Source: Apoderus coryli
Lineage: Eukaryota; Arthropoda; Insecta; Coleoptera; Attelabidae
Direction: 5' to 3'
DNA length: 64,000 nt
NCBI GenBank assembly: GCA_911728435.2
Contig: OU452210.1
Span: forward strand, 6,882,001-6,946,000
Positions within the stretch are counted from its first letter, which is position 1. The number at the start of each line of letters is the position of its first letter. The notes below the pieces were generated by a model that was given only the letters and a program-made list of their open reading frames with translations, ran no database searches and had not been told where the DNA came from. Below are positions 12,101 to 25,700 of this stretch, piece after piece. Made by a program: the position numbers and the translations under genes.

Positions 12101-15100
12101 GTTGGTCTTAACTATCTAACCTAACCATGTCTAAACAACCTAACCTGACTGACCTAAACAATCTGATCTAAAACATAAAATGCTATAAAGACTCTAAAAA
12201 CCAGAAAATATATATTGACAAAGTAAAATTCCTAACTTTCCCTTGCTAAATACACAGCATTCAATAACATCTATTCGTATCAGCTTAATATCGCTCGCAG
12301 TGCATTGATATCTTGATATTTAAATATTTCTTGTAAATATAAACATTAATTTAATTTGTGCTAAACTAAATAAATATAATTATTATAAAAACAAAAGTGT
12401 CTTAACTGATTCGGCCTATTGTGAAATCAAGAAATATTCTTTAAATGATGTGATTTCACAAAGAAACATTTTCACAGAACTAATTTCAGCAATTATAAAC
12501 TTGGAAAAAAATATTATGAAGTATTTCCGAGGAAATTGTTTACGTTTTTGTATTTGGAAAAGCGAATGTAAAGCAAAAGCATGTTTTCATGTTACTGATT
12601 TCGGCTAAATGAAAGTTGAGACAAAAATTTTATACTATACATGAGCTCTTTTCTCCACTTTACGTATTTGTATGATTCTCTCAACATGATAGTTATAGAA
12701 ACGATTAATATACAATTTTAATAAATGATAAATCCTAAGGATGGAGGAAAATAAAAATACACTTACTTCCTTTATTATGCATATTAAAGTTTGAAGTTGG
12801 GAGTAGAGAAGGCGCATCAAATAAATCTCTCATAGGGTGCCAAAAAAGCTGATTACTGATGAACCATTTTCATGATGCAAAATAAAAATGCTATTTTATG
12901 TTCAGCCATCACGATACTCGTATTTATATCGCTAAATTGTCGCTGTGTCTCCAGAAATATTTAAAAACCTTTTATTTTTCAAACTCATTAGAATAGAAAA
13001 AAATTAAGACAACACTAAACTAGAATTATCACAAAACAAAAATTTAAAACTTTGAAGAATATTACCTATAACTATTATTTTATAATGATTTAAAAAAATA
13101 CATTTCTAAATCCGTATTTAAATTATTGTGATTTTTGCATTCGTTTTCAATCACCCTGTATATTATCAAAGTTAGTTTATTGACAAACAGTACTTCGCAT
13201 ACCACGTTTATTATGTTAACACTTAGAGAGTTCGTTTTAGTTGTAATTAGAATCAAATAATTACCTTGAGTGCGGAAACGCATTGCTACAACGGAAATGG
13301 CAGTACTCGGCTAAAACCTGAAGTAATTAATTCATTCCAGACGCAGAACACCGTGTACGAGATCGTATCAGATATGAGTTCACGGCAAGACAGCTTGGAG
13401 GATCGTCTAACTCGTATGGAAGATAAATTGGCGGCCCTCCAAGACCTCCTAGATTCATTGCCTGATTTAATTACTTCAAGGATACAAACACAGGTAAAAT
13501 ACAGTGCAGTATATATTTTGTATTCGATTTTTTTTGGTTTTGTTGTGTTAAATGTGAAAGAGGTCAACAGCTTTATAGGTAACATAAGAAATAATATTTT
13601 CCTTACTTTGCCAACATAGTGAACTTACAGCAAGTAATTTACAATGAAACATTCTATGTAGTGAAAAGTTCACGTTTTTAAATAATTTCATTAATGTACC
13701 CAATTTCTCTTGTATTGTCAACTATTATTGTTGTAAACCATTTCTGTAAAAATAGGTAACATTTTTTTCGGAATAATTGCTACCCAAACATAAAGAAAAT
13801 CAAAGTTTTTGAAATTTCCCCTTTTCGACTGTTCTTGTGGAATATTATAGGTATTTCAATATTTCTATGGGGTCTTTAGATCCTTACAGAAGGTAATCAT
13901 ATCGGCTCTAGTGCCATAAATTTTATCTGTAAATTCTCGTTTTTGAAGCTGAAGTGGTTGATTATTCAAACACATTAAAGCGGAAATCCACTCATACTTT
14001 CACGTGTCTAAAAGCACGAGCTTTTGCGTGGTCATTTTGAAATTGAAGGATATTTCTCATATAATCCCTAAATAGCGAAGCGACGATTAGGTTAGGTATC
14101 TACTGGTTCAGCGGCGTATTTGGTGGATAACACATTATTAACTATACTAATACTATTCCTTTTTTATCATTCAATTTATTTAAGTTTATTTCTGAATATC
14201 AAGATGTGCCAAAAATATGTTTGCCACGTTTGTCAGGGTTCGGGATTTTACAACAAATGAGACGCACCTCTAGAGGGGCACCGTACAGAACGATAAGGAT
14301 ATTCAGTAATAAACCTGCTTTACTCCAATAGATTAGACGTTATTTGTTGTAGATTTATTTATTCTAATAATAATTCAGTAACATAAAAAGTGAAACATAA
14401 TACTTAATAGCAATGAAATAAACACTAATTAAAAGTCCTGCTTGTTTATTTTAATTTCCTCTGGCGCAGAAGGTGTTTTATAATATTATTAAACTAATAT
14501 AATAAGAAACAGAACAGTATAATCTGTATGTAGTCCATCTACTCTCTATATTTCTCTCTCTAAACGTGTATGAGAACTTAGTAAATGAAGGCGACTTTTA
14601 TAGCTAAAGCTATATACTCTGATATTGGTATGATTGCAATGAGGTGTATCTGATTTTTGCATCATTCCCCAGATTTTCCACGATTCCTTCTTCCACCCAT
14701 GTTCCTGCTTTTATGACAGCTATTTTATTAATTTTTAGATCCGTTAGATTTCAAGTAATAATAACAAACTACAACATTTACCTTATGATCCCTACATTTA
14801 CTTACGGCGTCATTAAATCATATTTGCAATTTGCAGGTAGGTAACTCTTTGGTTTGGGTTTGGGAGCAAAATGATTTAGTTTCACTGTTTTCGGGAATTT
14901 TCTTGTCAAGTTTTCGTCTGCCAAATAATAAATCTGATTTTGTGACCATACAAATTTGTGTTTGAAGATGCAAGCTCTCAGCCAATATTGTACATATGGA
15001 TAATACTACTTATATGTCTATATTTTATTAAAATTTACAAATTTTTCCCAATTATTTTGAGGAATAATTTACCTGATTGACATATCATTAAATATTTTAA

Positions 15101-18100
15101 AAGTTCAGTTCAGACATCATTTCCTTGGCCCAAAATATAGCAGTTGTACAGATTTTTCATCATTTTCATCATTTAACCACATTTGTATCGTTTCGATTTA
15201 CACTTCATTTCGGATACCTACCATGTATATAGAGCACAATTAATTATTTAATAGAATATCCTTTGTAAGCTTGCTCATGTTTTTTTGCCTTCCCACATTT
15301 ATAAATTATTAGGTTTAGTATACAGGACCGCCCAGATTCAAAACATCTGTTAGCATAATATTCAGAAACAAAGCTCATATAATTCACCCACTGGGCGTGG
15401 TGTCAGCCAACGCAGTATTACGTTTTAACTCCTTTTCGTGATTTACAGTATATAACATAAAAGCGTTTTGACCGTGTAGCTAGATTTAAATAACTAGTTA
15501 TTTTATCAAATATATTCTTTCCTTGTATATAGGCCATTCATTATCATTAAAATAGGCTTAGGCTTTTCACTATTATTACGCAAATTTTTCATTAAAATGG
15601 CGAATGTAATACTACCTGCTGAACTCACTAAATTTCAATCCAAAAGGATTCCAATAAAAAAAGCGGTATAGGGTAATGTAACAACAGAATACTGAAACAA
15701 AAAATTAATAATTAAATAGCTATTTTTCATTATATTAATTTACGTGACAATTAAATGCATATTAGTGTATCTATATTTTCAATTAAAAACAGGTGTTAAT
15801 TAAAAGTTTGTATATAATGACCTGCAACCGTTGATCAGGCAGTAATAGATGAATAATATTAACATTTTAAAAACCATGATGTCTTATTGTCGATCCTGCA
15901 TTATACTGGCGTTTTGCCGTTTTTCTTTATCCACTTTGTTGTAAAGCATGATACCTACATAACTTTTTCATTTTCTGTAGCTTTTTTTTTTATTTATTGT
16001 GTTTATACAATTTAAATATTTCATCGTTCGTATTTAATTTGACCTTTTCGACAATATTATCGCCAGCCATTTCCTGACTTAGACAAAATATTCTCGAATG
16101 AACGTTTGCCATTAGTGAGTAATATATTTTTTTGCTCTATTATTGGCCTTTTCGACTAAGGTAATACTCATGTTTTTTTGGCCTCCGCTGTCTTCGTCAA
16201 AATAATTCCAAGATCGACGACAGAGTCAACGGACAGTAGAGTTGTGCTACCTACCCTATATTGAATCTTTCTTTTTTTCCATGTAAGTGTCATTCACCAT
16301 TCTAACACATGATTCAAATCAGCTTGAAGCTCATCACAGTCACCAATATTCTCAATTTCAAAGAACATCTTTAAATCATCCGCAAACAATAACTTGTTGT
16401 TGTTGTTAAGTTTGTTAACCCAAGTTAGAACCCTCAGGAACTCCTGAAAGTGAACGATATGTGTATGAACGGTATCCATTATATCATTCTGCTCTCTATT
16501 CGAAAGATATGAATAGAAAAAAAAATTTCATGTCTGTAACAAAACCAAATTGGTCCAATTTTTTCAGCAATATCCCATGATCCACCCTATCAAAAGCCTT
16601 CGGGAACTCAGTGTATACTACATCCATCTGGCCGCCCTTATCAATGATCTCTGAAATATGTTGTGTCATTAATGCCTGATTACTAAAATTTACGCCAGTT
16701 TCACAGGTGAATTGTCCTCTTTTTCCCATAAATATCCTAAGATATGGAGGCATAATTTAAATTTAAGGACGGGCAGATTAATTATACTAATACTGTCTAA
16801 TGTTTCAAACATTTTAGTTAATCGTGAAATACGAGTATATTCGTTTTTCTTCTAACATCTGAGCAGGCAACGAACCTTGGACTGATGATAAATAGTTAAT
16901 TTGCCGCAGGTTGACTGATATTAAGTATATTGGCAATCGGAGGGAGATACAGTAACTGGTTTTATTTCATATTATAATTACATCTAAAACTCCATCTTAT
17001 CTCTACCAAAAAATGAAATATCGTATTGATGTTCACAATGTCAATGTAAAGCGCAAGGATCCAATTAAAATCCTACAACATAGAAATTCGTGTGTCGATT
17101 AATAGTGATTCTAAATAACTTATAACTTGAAAATCACTATTATGAGTTATTTGGGAAATATTCACCCATTTCTTCAAGTTAAATATGTAAGAAAAGTCAA
17201 GGAAAATAGGTCCATGATAATGACTTCCAATTCTTGACGAAACCATTCTCCGTCTTCACGAAAATCATAGAAGTTTGCTGGAAAACGTCTAAATGGTCGT
17301 GGAAGTATTGAATTTTTATGGTCTTTTTGTACCTCTATGTTCATTTAATTAATGAGAGTATCAATCATAAACCATAAATTTATTTTTGAAATTAAAAAGA
17401 AACTAATTCAATTAGCAATTGTTTTTAAGTATAGCCTCTTGGAACTTCGTATACACTCATGTGAAAGTTCGTGATTTATTTAAAACCAATTACTTTCGGC
17501 TTGTAATATTATAAAATATAATCAGAATGCTATGAAGAATCAATGTTAGAAATTGAATTCAATTTTATTCTCCTACATATATCACATAAATGATTTGTTC
17601 TCATTTTGTCCATCATCTCTCATATCAAATATTTAGATTTACCCATACCTGATTTACCCACACCAGCTTCCTACTACTTTTCAATTTATGAGTCCGGCTA
17701 TTTTCTCGAAACCAATTTCCTTTCATTTTCATGGAATGTTAAATACATATACCACTTGCCACTTGCATTTTCAATTTAGGGCAAAAAATTCATGAATATA
17801 GAAGGGATTTATATTATGTCTTTATAAGCTCTTCCTTTGACCACAAAATTACACGACACTACTAGTATATTATATTATTTTACTTACAAAATTTTATTTC
17901 TATAACTTGACTTGAGCTAGTTAGGTGTATGATCTAATTTAGTAGACAAACACAAAAACTGTAATTTATATTTTTATAATGCAGTTATTTGCATTGCAGC
18001 TACTTTTGAAACCCCATATAAGGGTGAATAAATTTGATTTCAAATACTCTATATTAAAGAAGAGAACTGATCAGGTTTCATTTGATGATATCTAACAAGA

Positions 18101-19659
18101 TTGTACACTGTTTATTGTCGTATGAATCAGTATTTATCTAAGCTAGGTCCTACCAAACCGGTCCTACCGAACCTAATTTAGTCTTTTAAACAACGAGAAA
18201 AAGCACATATATAAAACCCAACCCAACCCAACACCTTGTATAATGATGAAATTGATCCTAATTTAAAATTTAAGAGATTTCTAATTGTTTGCTGAGCAGG
18301 TTACTCCCATTGATTCTAATGCTTTGTGATCGTTATTATTTGTGTTTAGGAAGCAGTTTAATTTTATAATTAGGTAGTCTAATTTTTAAAACTATTATTT
18401 TCCGTACATTATTATTATTGAATACTTTGATTGTGGTTTTTGATTCTGTTTGGTAGTATAACTCATTGTTTTTTAAATATTTTTTTGTAATTTTTTATGT
18501 GTATATTACTAGGTCCTTGCTGAGCGTGAACCTTTTGCATTTTTTTTAATAGGATTGCATCTTTTTAAAATAAGATTGTATCTTATTGACCTTTTAGCTA
18601 TATTTTTTGTACTAAAAGTATGCCAATAAATTCATTTATCAAAAGAAACATGTACCTACACAAATTGATTACTACAGATAAAGAACTCTTAGTTTTTTTT
18701 TGGAATGGGCTTGTTTAACAAAACAAGACTTAAAATCCGAGAGTTTGTCTGTCAACCACTATACTTTCACCAGACGGCCGTTTCGTCGATCCACGACTCA
18801 TCAGTGGTGATCGGTCAGTAGTTGACAGCCAAACTCTCGTAAATAATGTGGTATATACCACAAACGGTACAGAGATGTAAAAGGATGTGTTTGGCGACAT
18901 CTAGTTTTATTGTTGGTAGTACGCCGAGTGAACACAGTTCCTATATCGACTGCCTGGGAGGTCTCTGACCCCATAAAGCAGCTTTATGGGGTCAGAGACC
19001 TCCCAGGCAGTCGATATAGGAACTGTGTTCACTCGGCGTACTACCAACAATAAAACTAGATGTCGCCAAACACATCCTTTTACATCTTAGTTTTTTGATT
19101 TTTGCAAAATCGATTTTTTTATAATGTATTTTAGAAAACATTTTGTTTACTACTAAAATAATAAAAAAAATTATTTTTGTTTGGAAAGTGGCACGGCCAT
19201 CTGAAGACGACGATTTTATTAGATTTCTTCTGTGTAGTTATTAATTTTTACTCTCAATGAATGGGTACAGTTTCCACAAATGTCTTGTTAATAGTATCAT
19301 GTTGAACCGACTTTCTATTTTTTTTGAGATCGTAATATTATCATCATCAATGTGAACCGACAATTACTTTTAAAAACATCAAATATGATAATAATAATTA
19401 ACTTAAACGACAACCTGCTTCAACTATTTTACCTTTCACGATGTTGAATTGATTTTAAAATAAAATAACACCTTTAGGGTTTGATTTTAATTTTGAATAG
19501 TTGCAGCAAGAAAAAATGGAACAACGTCGAAATTTTCTTCATCCAGAGTCAGCTGCTGGTTTACAAACCGCTAGAAGTGTTCCTCCTGGATGCCCATGGC
19601 CAGGTCCAGCTATATTGAACAAAGTTCCAAACGCTACGACATCTACAATGCAGAGCTAG
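9052..19659 (+). CDS. SK: Small-conductance calcium-activated potassium channel, C-terminal exons (partial gene)
   Basis: Five coding exons (9052-9162, 10800-10927, 10996-11065, 13341-13493, and 19501 or 19507-19659) join in frame to about 206 residues. They begin at the S6 end ([19 protein letters not shown]), run through the calmodulin-binding domain ([54 protein letters not shown]) into a coiled coil ([18 protein letters not shown]) and end in a variable tail. Family knowledge: SK subunits form tetramers in the plasma membrane with calmodulin bound constitutively to this region; calcium-loaded calmodulin opens the pore, giving after-hyperpolarisation in neurons and muscle. The match to insect SK is close, for example EQRRNFLHP in the last exon. 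The pore-bearing 5-prime exons are not in view, so this is a partial gene. Splice phases agree at every junction. Confidence 0.95.
9163..10799. other. SK intron, no feature recognised
   Basis: Intron between two well-defined SK exons. Nothing else was recognised inside it. Confidence 0.6.
10800..10927 (+). CDS. SK: SK exon: calmodulin-binding domain core
   Basis: Acceptor TTATTTTAG, donor GTAAGT at 10928. It encodes [20 protein letters not shown] and onward to FLLAIY, ending in phase 2. This contains the helices that contact calmodulin in known SK structures. Confidence 0.95.
10996..11065 (+). CDS. SK: SK exon: end of the calmodulin-binding domain
   Basis: Acceptor TTTTACAG, donor GTAAGA at 11066. 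It encodes [20 protein letters not shown] and MAK. It is separated from the previous exon by an intron of only 68 bp. Confidence 0.95.
11066..13340. other. SK intron
   Basis: AT-rich intron. A few AACCTAACC blocks near 12115-12160 resemble two-unit arthropod telomere repeats but are too short to call. Nothing else was recognised. Confidence 0.55.
13341..13493 (+). CDS. SK: SK exon: C-terminal coiled coil
   Basis: Acceptor TTCATTCCAG, donor GTAAAA at 13494. It encodes 51 residues in phase 0 ([20 protein letters not shown] and onward), with a clear heptad pattern around [20 protein letters not shown]. This segment is predicted to help subunits assemble. Confidence 0.95.
13494..16289. other. 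SK last intron, 5-prime part
   Basis: Non-coding. ORFs at 13494-13619 and 14644-14844 are intron read-through or chance. No repeat was recognised before the LINE remnant at 16294. Confidence 0.5.
16294..16753 (-). pseudogene. Non-LTR retrotransposon reverse transcriptase fragment
   Basis: Two minus-strand pieces in different frames carry RT motifs. The first, nearer 16753, has [20 protein letters not shown] (RT block with the first catalytic Asp, DFSKAFD-like, Asp replaced by Glu). The second, nearer 16294, has [13 protein letters not shown] (the FADD catalytic block). The block between them, which would hold the GxPQGS motif, is deleted or eroded. It is a decayed Jockey/CR1-like LINE copy, antisense within the SK intron. 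It resembles the intact element at 28585-31449 in motif style but need not be the same family. Confidence 0.8.
16754..18737. other. SK last intron, middle part, nothing recognised
   Basis: AT-rich intronic sequence without a recognised gene or repeat. Confidence 0.5.
18738..18839 (-). ncRNA. Complete type I hammerhead ribozyme
   Basis: On the minus strand: CTGATGA (18804-18798); stem II GTCG/CGAC (18797-18794 with 18888-type partner at 18788-18785) and a 5-nt loop; GAAAC (18784-18780); a 2-bp stem III (AC with GU) closed by the GGCC loop; and cleavage triplet GTC (18775-18773). Stem I opens with TCACCA/TGGTGA (6 bp). After an internal loop it continues with a 19-bp outer helix (18839-18821 with 18756-18738, one mismatch). 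All invariant core bases are present. The predicted cut lies between 18773 and 18772. A very short stem III is typical of hammerheads in Penelope-like retroelements and schistosome satellites. The strand is antisense to SK, in whose last intron it lies. Confidence 0.85.
18873..19087. repeat. Perfect 215-bp palindrome
   Basis: Bases 18873-18979 are the exact reverse complement of 18981-19087, with a single unpaired base (18980) at the centre. I compared the arms base by base and found no mismatch over 107 bases. The arms are less AT-rich than the neighbourhood, and the symmetry stops abruptly at 18872/19088. No ORF lies inside. It is either a very young foldback insertion or a foldback artefact of sequencing or assembly. 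Confidence 0.95.
19501..19659 (+). CDS. SK: SK terminal coding exon
   Basis: It ends at TAG (19657-19659) after NATTSTMQS. The conserved [13 protein letters not shown] block fixes the frame. Two acceptors fit the frame: TTTTGAATAG before 19501 and TTGCAG before 19507. The second would drop two residues (Leu-Gln). Confidence 0.9.
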   Translation: MQQEKMEQRRNFLHPESAAGLQTARSVPPGCPWPGPAILNKVPNATTSTMQS

Positions 19660-19698
19660 AATTAACATAATACTCTTAGATTGTAATATTGTATTCTT

Positions 19699-19704
19699 AA
19701 TAAA
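19699..19704 (+). terminator. Polyadenylation signal of SK
   Basis: AATAAA lies 40 bases after the SK stop codon. It is the first such hexamer downstream, but AT-rich sequence offers many others. Confidence 0.5.
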
Positions 19705-22700
19705 TTTATGAAAGGAATTTATTTGTACTTAAGAAATCTGGTCTTAGAAAAATTTATTAAAGCTTATTTTTATTGAAAAAAATTGTTTGTTGTTCGATAT
19801 GGTCTATTAAAAAGTACTTGACATATCAATTGTTGTTATATATAAGTTTGTTACGTATTAGGCAATATAGTTATTTTCGGAAATTAAATTTAAGATTTAA
19901 AATTGTTTTCTCAGAAAATAATATTATTTAAGTGAAAGATTTTAACGTTTGTTGATTTTAACGATGGTTAAAAGTAAAAATACCATTATTTTAGATTCTT
20001 AAATACAGTATTAAAATAACCAATTTAAACAATACAAAGGTTAAATATAAATCCCTAAGGCCGATTATACTAATAGTAATAAATATTTCAATTGTACAAA
20101 ATACTATAATCATAACAATAATATGAAAAATACACAAATAACCTAACCAGTGCTAAATTTTTAAATTATTGTAAATAAGTAACATAGTAAACATAAGGTT
20201 TTTGCAAATAACGCAATGCCAAGTGCCAATATGTTTATACTTCTTAATAATTGTTAAATTTTGATAAAAAAATGTATACGGAGTAATTATCGATAAAATA
20301 CAAACTCACTATTTAGGATACAATTTTTCTCAACTCATTTGTGAAAACTGTAATATCTATGGATATTTTTTAGATCTATTTCCTTTATTTTAGGTCGCTA
20401 TATAGCTATATAATTTAAAATTTAAATATTCAAAAATTACAAAAAAGAAAAGGCTCCTAAATTACATTACATGAACTTAATCTTAAATTTTCAACATGAA
20501 TTGCGTTATAATCGCATCGACGAATATAATTTTATAACATGTTATAGTGATTTTTTTTATTTTTACTGTTTACAAGGATACTAAAGCTAAACCGCCGCGC
20601 AATCTGGCTCTCACAGTGATGTCCTACATCAGCCGTGATAGGCGACTACATGAACTATTCACAGATTACGTATTTCTATGACCTTTTCATTGCAGTCTAA
20701 AATACTATATAAGGGCTCCAAAGAAAAAACATCATTCTGCAATAATTTTTAACCTTAAGCACAGTTAAAATAATAGACAGTTACTTCACCTCGTGTCGGC
20801 ACGTCTAATGTACGTGGGTTCAAAGCAATTCGCGGCGCTTATAGTTATAGTATAGTATCTTATAGTATATATAGATATAGTATAAAATAGTAGCGGGCCA
20901 GAAATGAGCTGGGAATGCCGTTTTCAGCGTCTAGTGACGCTTCTTGTCTATAGTTAATATTTGATACCTTAAGTGCACACGAAGAAATTTGAAACGTTAA
21001 TACACACGTGGACTACCGACAGCACCCCATGGCTCGCCAATAAAATACGCTTAGTCATTTTATTTTTCCAATCTGCGACAGAGATGGGTCCGCAGGTCTG
21101 ATTTTCTGCTGGAGTATGCTATAACACTATCATTACCTATCGTATATACCATCTTCCAGGTCCATTGCTCTATTAAGCCGCATACTCACCAAAATAATGC
21201 ACATGTTTGTAAATATCGATCCTGCCCAATCAAATGAAAAAAAAAAAATCAAAGAAGAATGCGGTCATCAAATATCTCTGTGAGAGATTTAAGAACACTT
21301 CAAATCAAAGACAAAATGGATCTGCCAATATGAACAATATAGGTATTAGCCTTGATAGCTAGTATTTGCAAAATATAGAGAAAGGAAAAGCAAAATATTG
21401 TCATCTTTCTTCGTACATGTTTGCTATAGAAGTCTTTATGTGATACATACCTACAAGTAGGTAGGTACATACAGATATAATGATTGTCACATTGAATAAA
21501 ATGTTTGATCGAAAAAATACTTTCACAGATTGGAAAGTCGAAACTCGCCTTTTTATTGTTATTTTTACGCTTCTTCGCACAATACTTTATTTTCTTTTAA
21601 TAGGTTTAAGCCAAAATACAATCGCAAAACGTTTTGACGAACGGTTTTTTTCATACAAAATGCATAAATCAGCTCAGCTGAGCCTGCAGAATAGAAATCA
21701 TTAATTATTTATATTTCTCTTTTGATATGGCTTTACGCCTTTGTTTTTCATTACATCAGGGACTCCTTTACATAGTTTCAAATTTACATTATTTGCCTTT
21801 AAGCCAATTTTACAATTCCACTAAATTTTTAAAATCCAAGGGTCCAAATACTACAATACCTGCATATCCAGGCAAATTGCATGGACCAGGAACTGTAATT
21901 AAAAATTGCCAATTATTTTGCCAAACCACATTTTGCCCTTACTGTGGCTGGATGGAACAAACTGAGAAATTTTAATATTTATCCAACCCAGTGCCAAAAC
22001 AAAACAGGACCAGGTTTATTCGAATGTGACATCTCGTGGTACCCATTAATCAGAGTAAACAATCACAGATAACGGTTAGTTCTAAATGACATTTATAGTC
22101 GATGTGATTGCTGGTATATATATTTAAATCATATTTGTCTATGTAGATATGTATGTGCACTCTGGCTTCCAAAAGGAAAGTAAGTAAAAACACAAATTTG
22201 AAATATTTTATACACATAAATAGGTTAAATTTTCTCATTGTTATTAGGTACTAGGAATTTCACCAGATAAAATAGTTTACAAAACCTCTTTATGTGAAGA
22301 AGGTTGCCAAATACAGAAATAACAACTCCGCTGATACTTGCCCAAAAAGTGTGTGTATGGTTCTTAAGTGTCTCGAAAGCATTTACAAATATAAAAATTA
22401 TAAAAACATGTATGGTTGAGACCCGTACATCAAAGGGCGGATACTTGACACTACATCTTAAAATATTCACTGGCGTTTTATATGAGAATTTACTGGTTTT
22501 GGGAACTACACGCCATTAGGTCGAAAAGAAAACTCAAAGGGTTTTCTGAAATGACGGGAGCTTGAATAGAGGCCAGTATGGCTGCTACAATGCTCATAAC
22601 AAATATTAAGATCATTTAAATTAATTATTACTATTATATTGATGTGAGTCGGGAGGCAAACCAATAAACGTCTTTCTATAACCCACAAAGAAGTTGCTGT

Positions 22701-25700
22701 TTAGAACGTATTAAAATAAAAAATCAATGACGTGAGGAAGCATGATTTAAGATAGGAAATAAATCATACGTGTAACACAAGGACATTAGATAGTAACTAT
22801 TAAACTGTATTTACATCCGATGTTACCAGATTATGATTATAGTATTTTGTAAGCATATACTGCACAGTAAATAATGTTTATACACAAATAATAGAAAAGT
22901 TAGTTACACTTTGGAATTTTATAATGCCTGAGTTTTAATTTAACTCCAGCAAGCGATTCCTCCAATTCCATAGTGTAACATATTTCAGAAATTTAAGTAC
23001 TACCTATATAAAAGTGTCTCTTGTATTAAAATCTTTGAAGGATTTACTAGGTAAACCTTTATAAAAATCAATTATTCTTTTCTCAAATAAGCTAAAGTCG
23101 ACTTAACTCTACAAGCGAAGATGTGAGAAATCTCTTGGATTCAAATAGAACATGAAAAAAGAATAATAACTTTTATAGTAATTAATGCTCAAATTTTCAA
23201 CTTAGACTTAACGAGAAAAGAGAATCAAGTTTCATTGTGATGTGATAAGAAACAACGCTGGGTAACCCACACCGCCACAATAGTGGCGGATACAACAGTC
23301 CATAAATCGTCGTGTTCGACGATTTAACTTAAAGTCCTTATCAAAAACACTATTTTAAAAAGTCTTTGCTAGTTTCAATCATGTTTAATTTTTGTTATAT
23401 TATAATATTTCCAGTGGCGTCTTTTAGGGGCCCATATATTATTATTATATATAAGAAGGGCCTGTATGAAAAAAATTAACTTTATTTTTTCATGTTCTAT
23501 CTGAATCTCCTCCCACATTTTCATGGAAACCCTGTATACCTAGTAGAATGGAACAAGTAAATCAATTATTATAAAAGCAAAGGGCCTTAAAGTCTGTGTC
23601 AATATTTGAGTTATCAAGATGTTTTCTAATATTATTTGTTCGTCATATTAATTTGTATAATTATAAAAACATTCCAATATTTTTTAGATTTTCATCGGGT
23701 ACGATTTGCATAATTTAGATACCTTTTACTTTACCGTTTAAATATACCCTCACTAACTTAAAAGTAACGTTTAGAATTGACACTCTTCTTAAGCTATCCA
23801 ACTCTGTTCAATCAAAGGTAAAATTGCATTACATCACAAATCACAATTAATTTTTCGATGTCAACACCATCAAATCGAGATCATATAGCTTCTTTAAAAA
23901 ATGACATACCTACCCACCTAAATTAATTTTTAATCAAGAATAGTTACACTTCAGTTCAGGAGTTTAGCTGGCAAAAAGCCATTGGGCATATACAAAAGGA
24001 TGTACATGAACATATTAGGAGTAGAGATAAATGATTTAAGAAACTGTATGATGATAAATTTGTTCATAAAGTTAAACATGAGCGCGCCTGTTATCGAATC
24101 AGCCATTCTCGATCCTCGTATACTCGTTTAACTCATTCAAAACCAAGTAAAAAAATAATACCTAGGTACATAATAAATTTAAAACGCATTTTAGTAATAA
24201 ATCCAAAATACAAACACAACAGGAAAATTATGGCATTCAAAAAATTTATTTTACCAAGTCGTCCGTAGTTCGTCCATCTCCCATATGCTTGTACTCGTAG
24301 CTGCTGTGTTTTCATAAGATCTCGAAAGTTACTGTTTAGGAAAGTTGACTATGTCGTTATACTCTTTACAGTGAATAAGTCTTGAGAGTTTGGTATAGTA
24401 AAACGTCTGCTTTCCAGTAGCATTTTTTTACATTTTCCTGCTTAATAGGAGACTAAAAAGCAAAAAACTGTCAAACTTAGGCATAAGACCTGTATAAACT
24501 AAATTTATTTAAATAAACGCAATTATTTTTGACATACACTTATGGATCCGGATTAGCAAGGATTAATGATGTTAAACAAACTCAGTTGAATGAATTACCT
24601 ACCTAAATCGTGTGTAATATAAAATAGGTACTTAATAATAGACGACTATAGATAACTGTATGTTTCAGATATACTATACAATAAAGATAACCCAACCCTG
24701 ACATGCCATATAAGATTATGGATTGAGTTTACAATCATACGTAAAGTGGAAGGAGCCAAAGTTATCTAAATGAGGATACGTAATACGGATACGTCGGCTT
24801 GTCCTGAGTCTCTTATATTAGAGATTTTATAAATAGGTATGAACTCTGATGCTGAATTTATAGGTTCGAGAACATAAAACCCAAAAACACGACTCCATCC
24901 ACCCTTAGTTGCTTCGTTATTTATTATATACCTACTTTAAGGTTATGTTACTTTTTTAGGTATTCCATCACATATTTCACCATTTTAAGTTATTTCGTTA
25001 ACCCAAATTATTAGTTTAAAGTTATAGTCAGTTGACCATGAAAGTATTGTTGATTTTTGATATTAAACCCAGCTATCACGTCGGAATACCTACCATACGA
25101 TTCCACCAGACACCATAACTGCGTCATAAGCATAGCTTCCATATTATGTTTGTTGTGGCGCGAATAGATTATCATTATTTTGGTATTTCGTTTATTTATT
25201 TTACCCGACCTTTTTTAACATAAAATCCACTGACAAATTTAGATTGTTTCATTCACGCAATGGCTTCTGTTATTAGTCCGACAGATTGCTTAATATTTAG
25301 AATTTTAAATAGTGGCGAAATACCCAAATAATGAGCTTTAATGTGTCATAAGAGAAGAAAATTAAATTATTTCTTTTTGTTATACATTTCGTATGAAAAA
25401 CACGTTCTGAATTAGGAACACTCTCGAAAAATATATTAAAACAGTGGCTAATTTTTAATTTTAAAAATAACAGTCATTACATAGAGTGCCGATCTCAAGG
25501 GAACATTAGTCCCAGCACGCTCACACGTAAACAGATAATCATGTCGAGTGGAAATTCTGGGAACAGTAAAGTTTAACTTTGAAAGAATGTATGAACTATT
25601 CACCTTATTATGGAGAATATTATACATTTCCCCAACGTTTATTGCCTTGCAGTAATTTATTATATTTCAGTGTTTATGTTACTGAATCTATAAATCCAGT

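Noticed and set aside
12110..12160. AACCTAACC blocks resembling interstitial telomere repeats (TTAGG)
   Set aside because: Only two adjacent units occur at a time in AT-rich intron sequence; this is expected by chance.
21480..22690. Cluster of ORFs of 60-82 codons as small genes
   Set aside because: They overlap on both strands, have AT-driven composition and show no motif, signal or conserved block.
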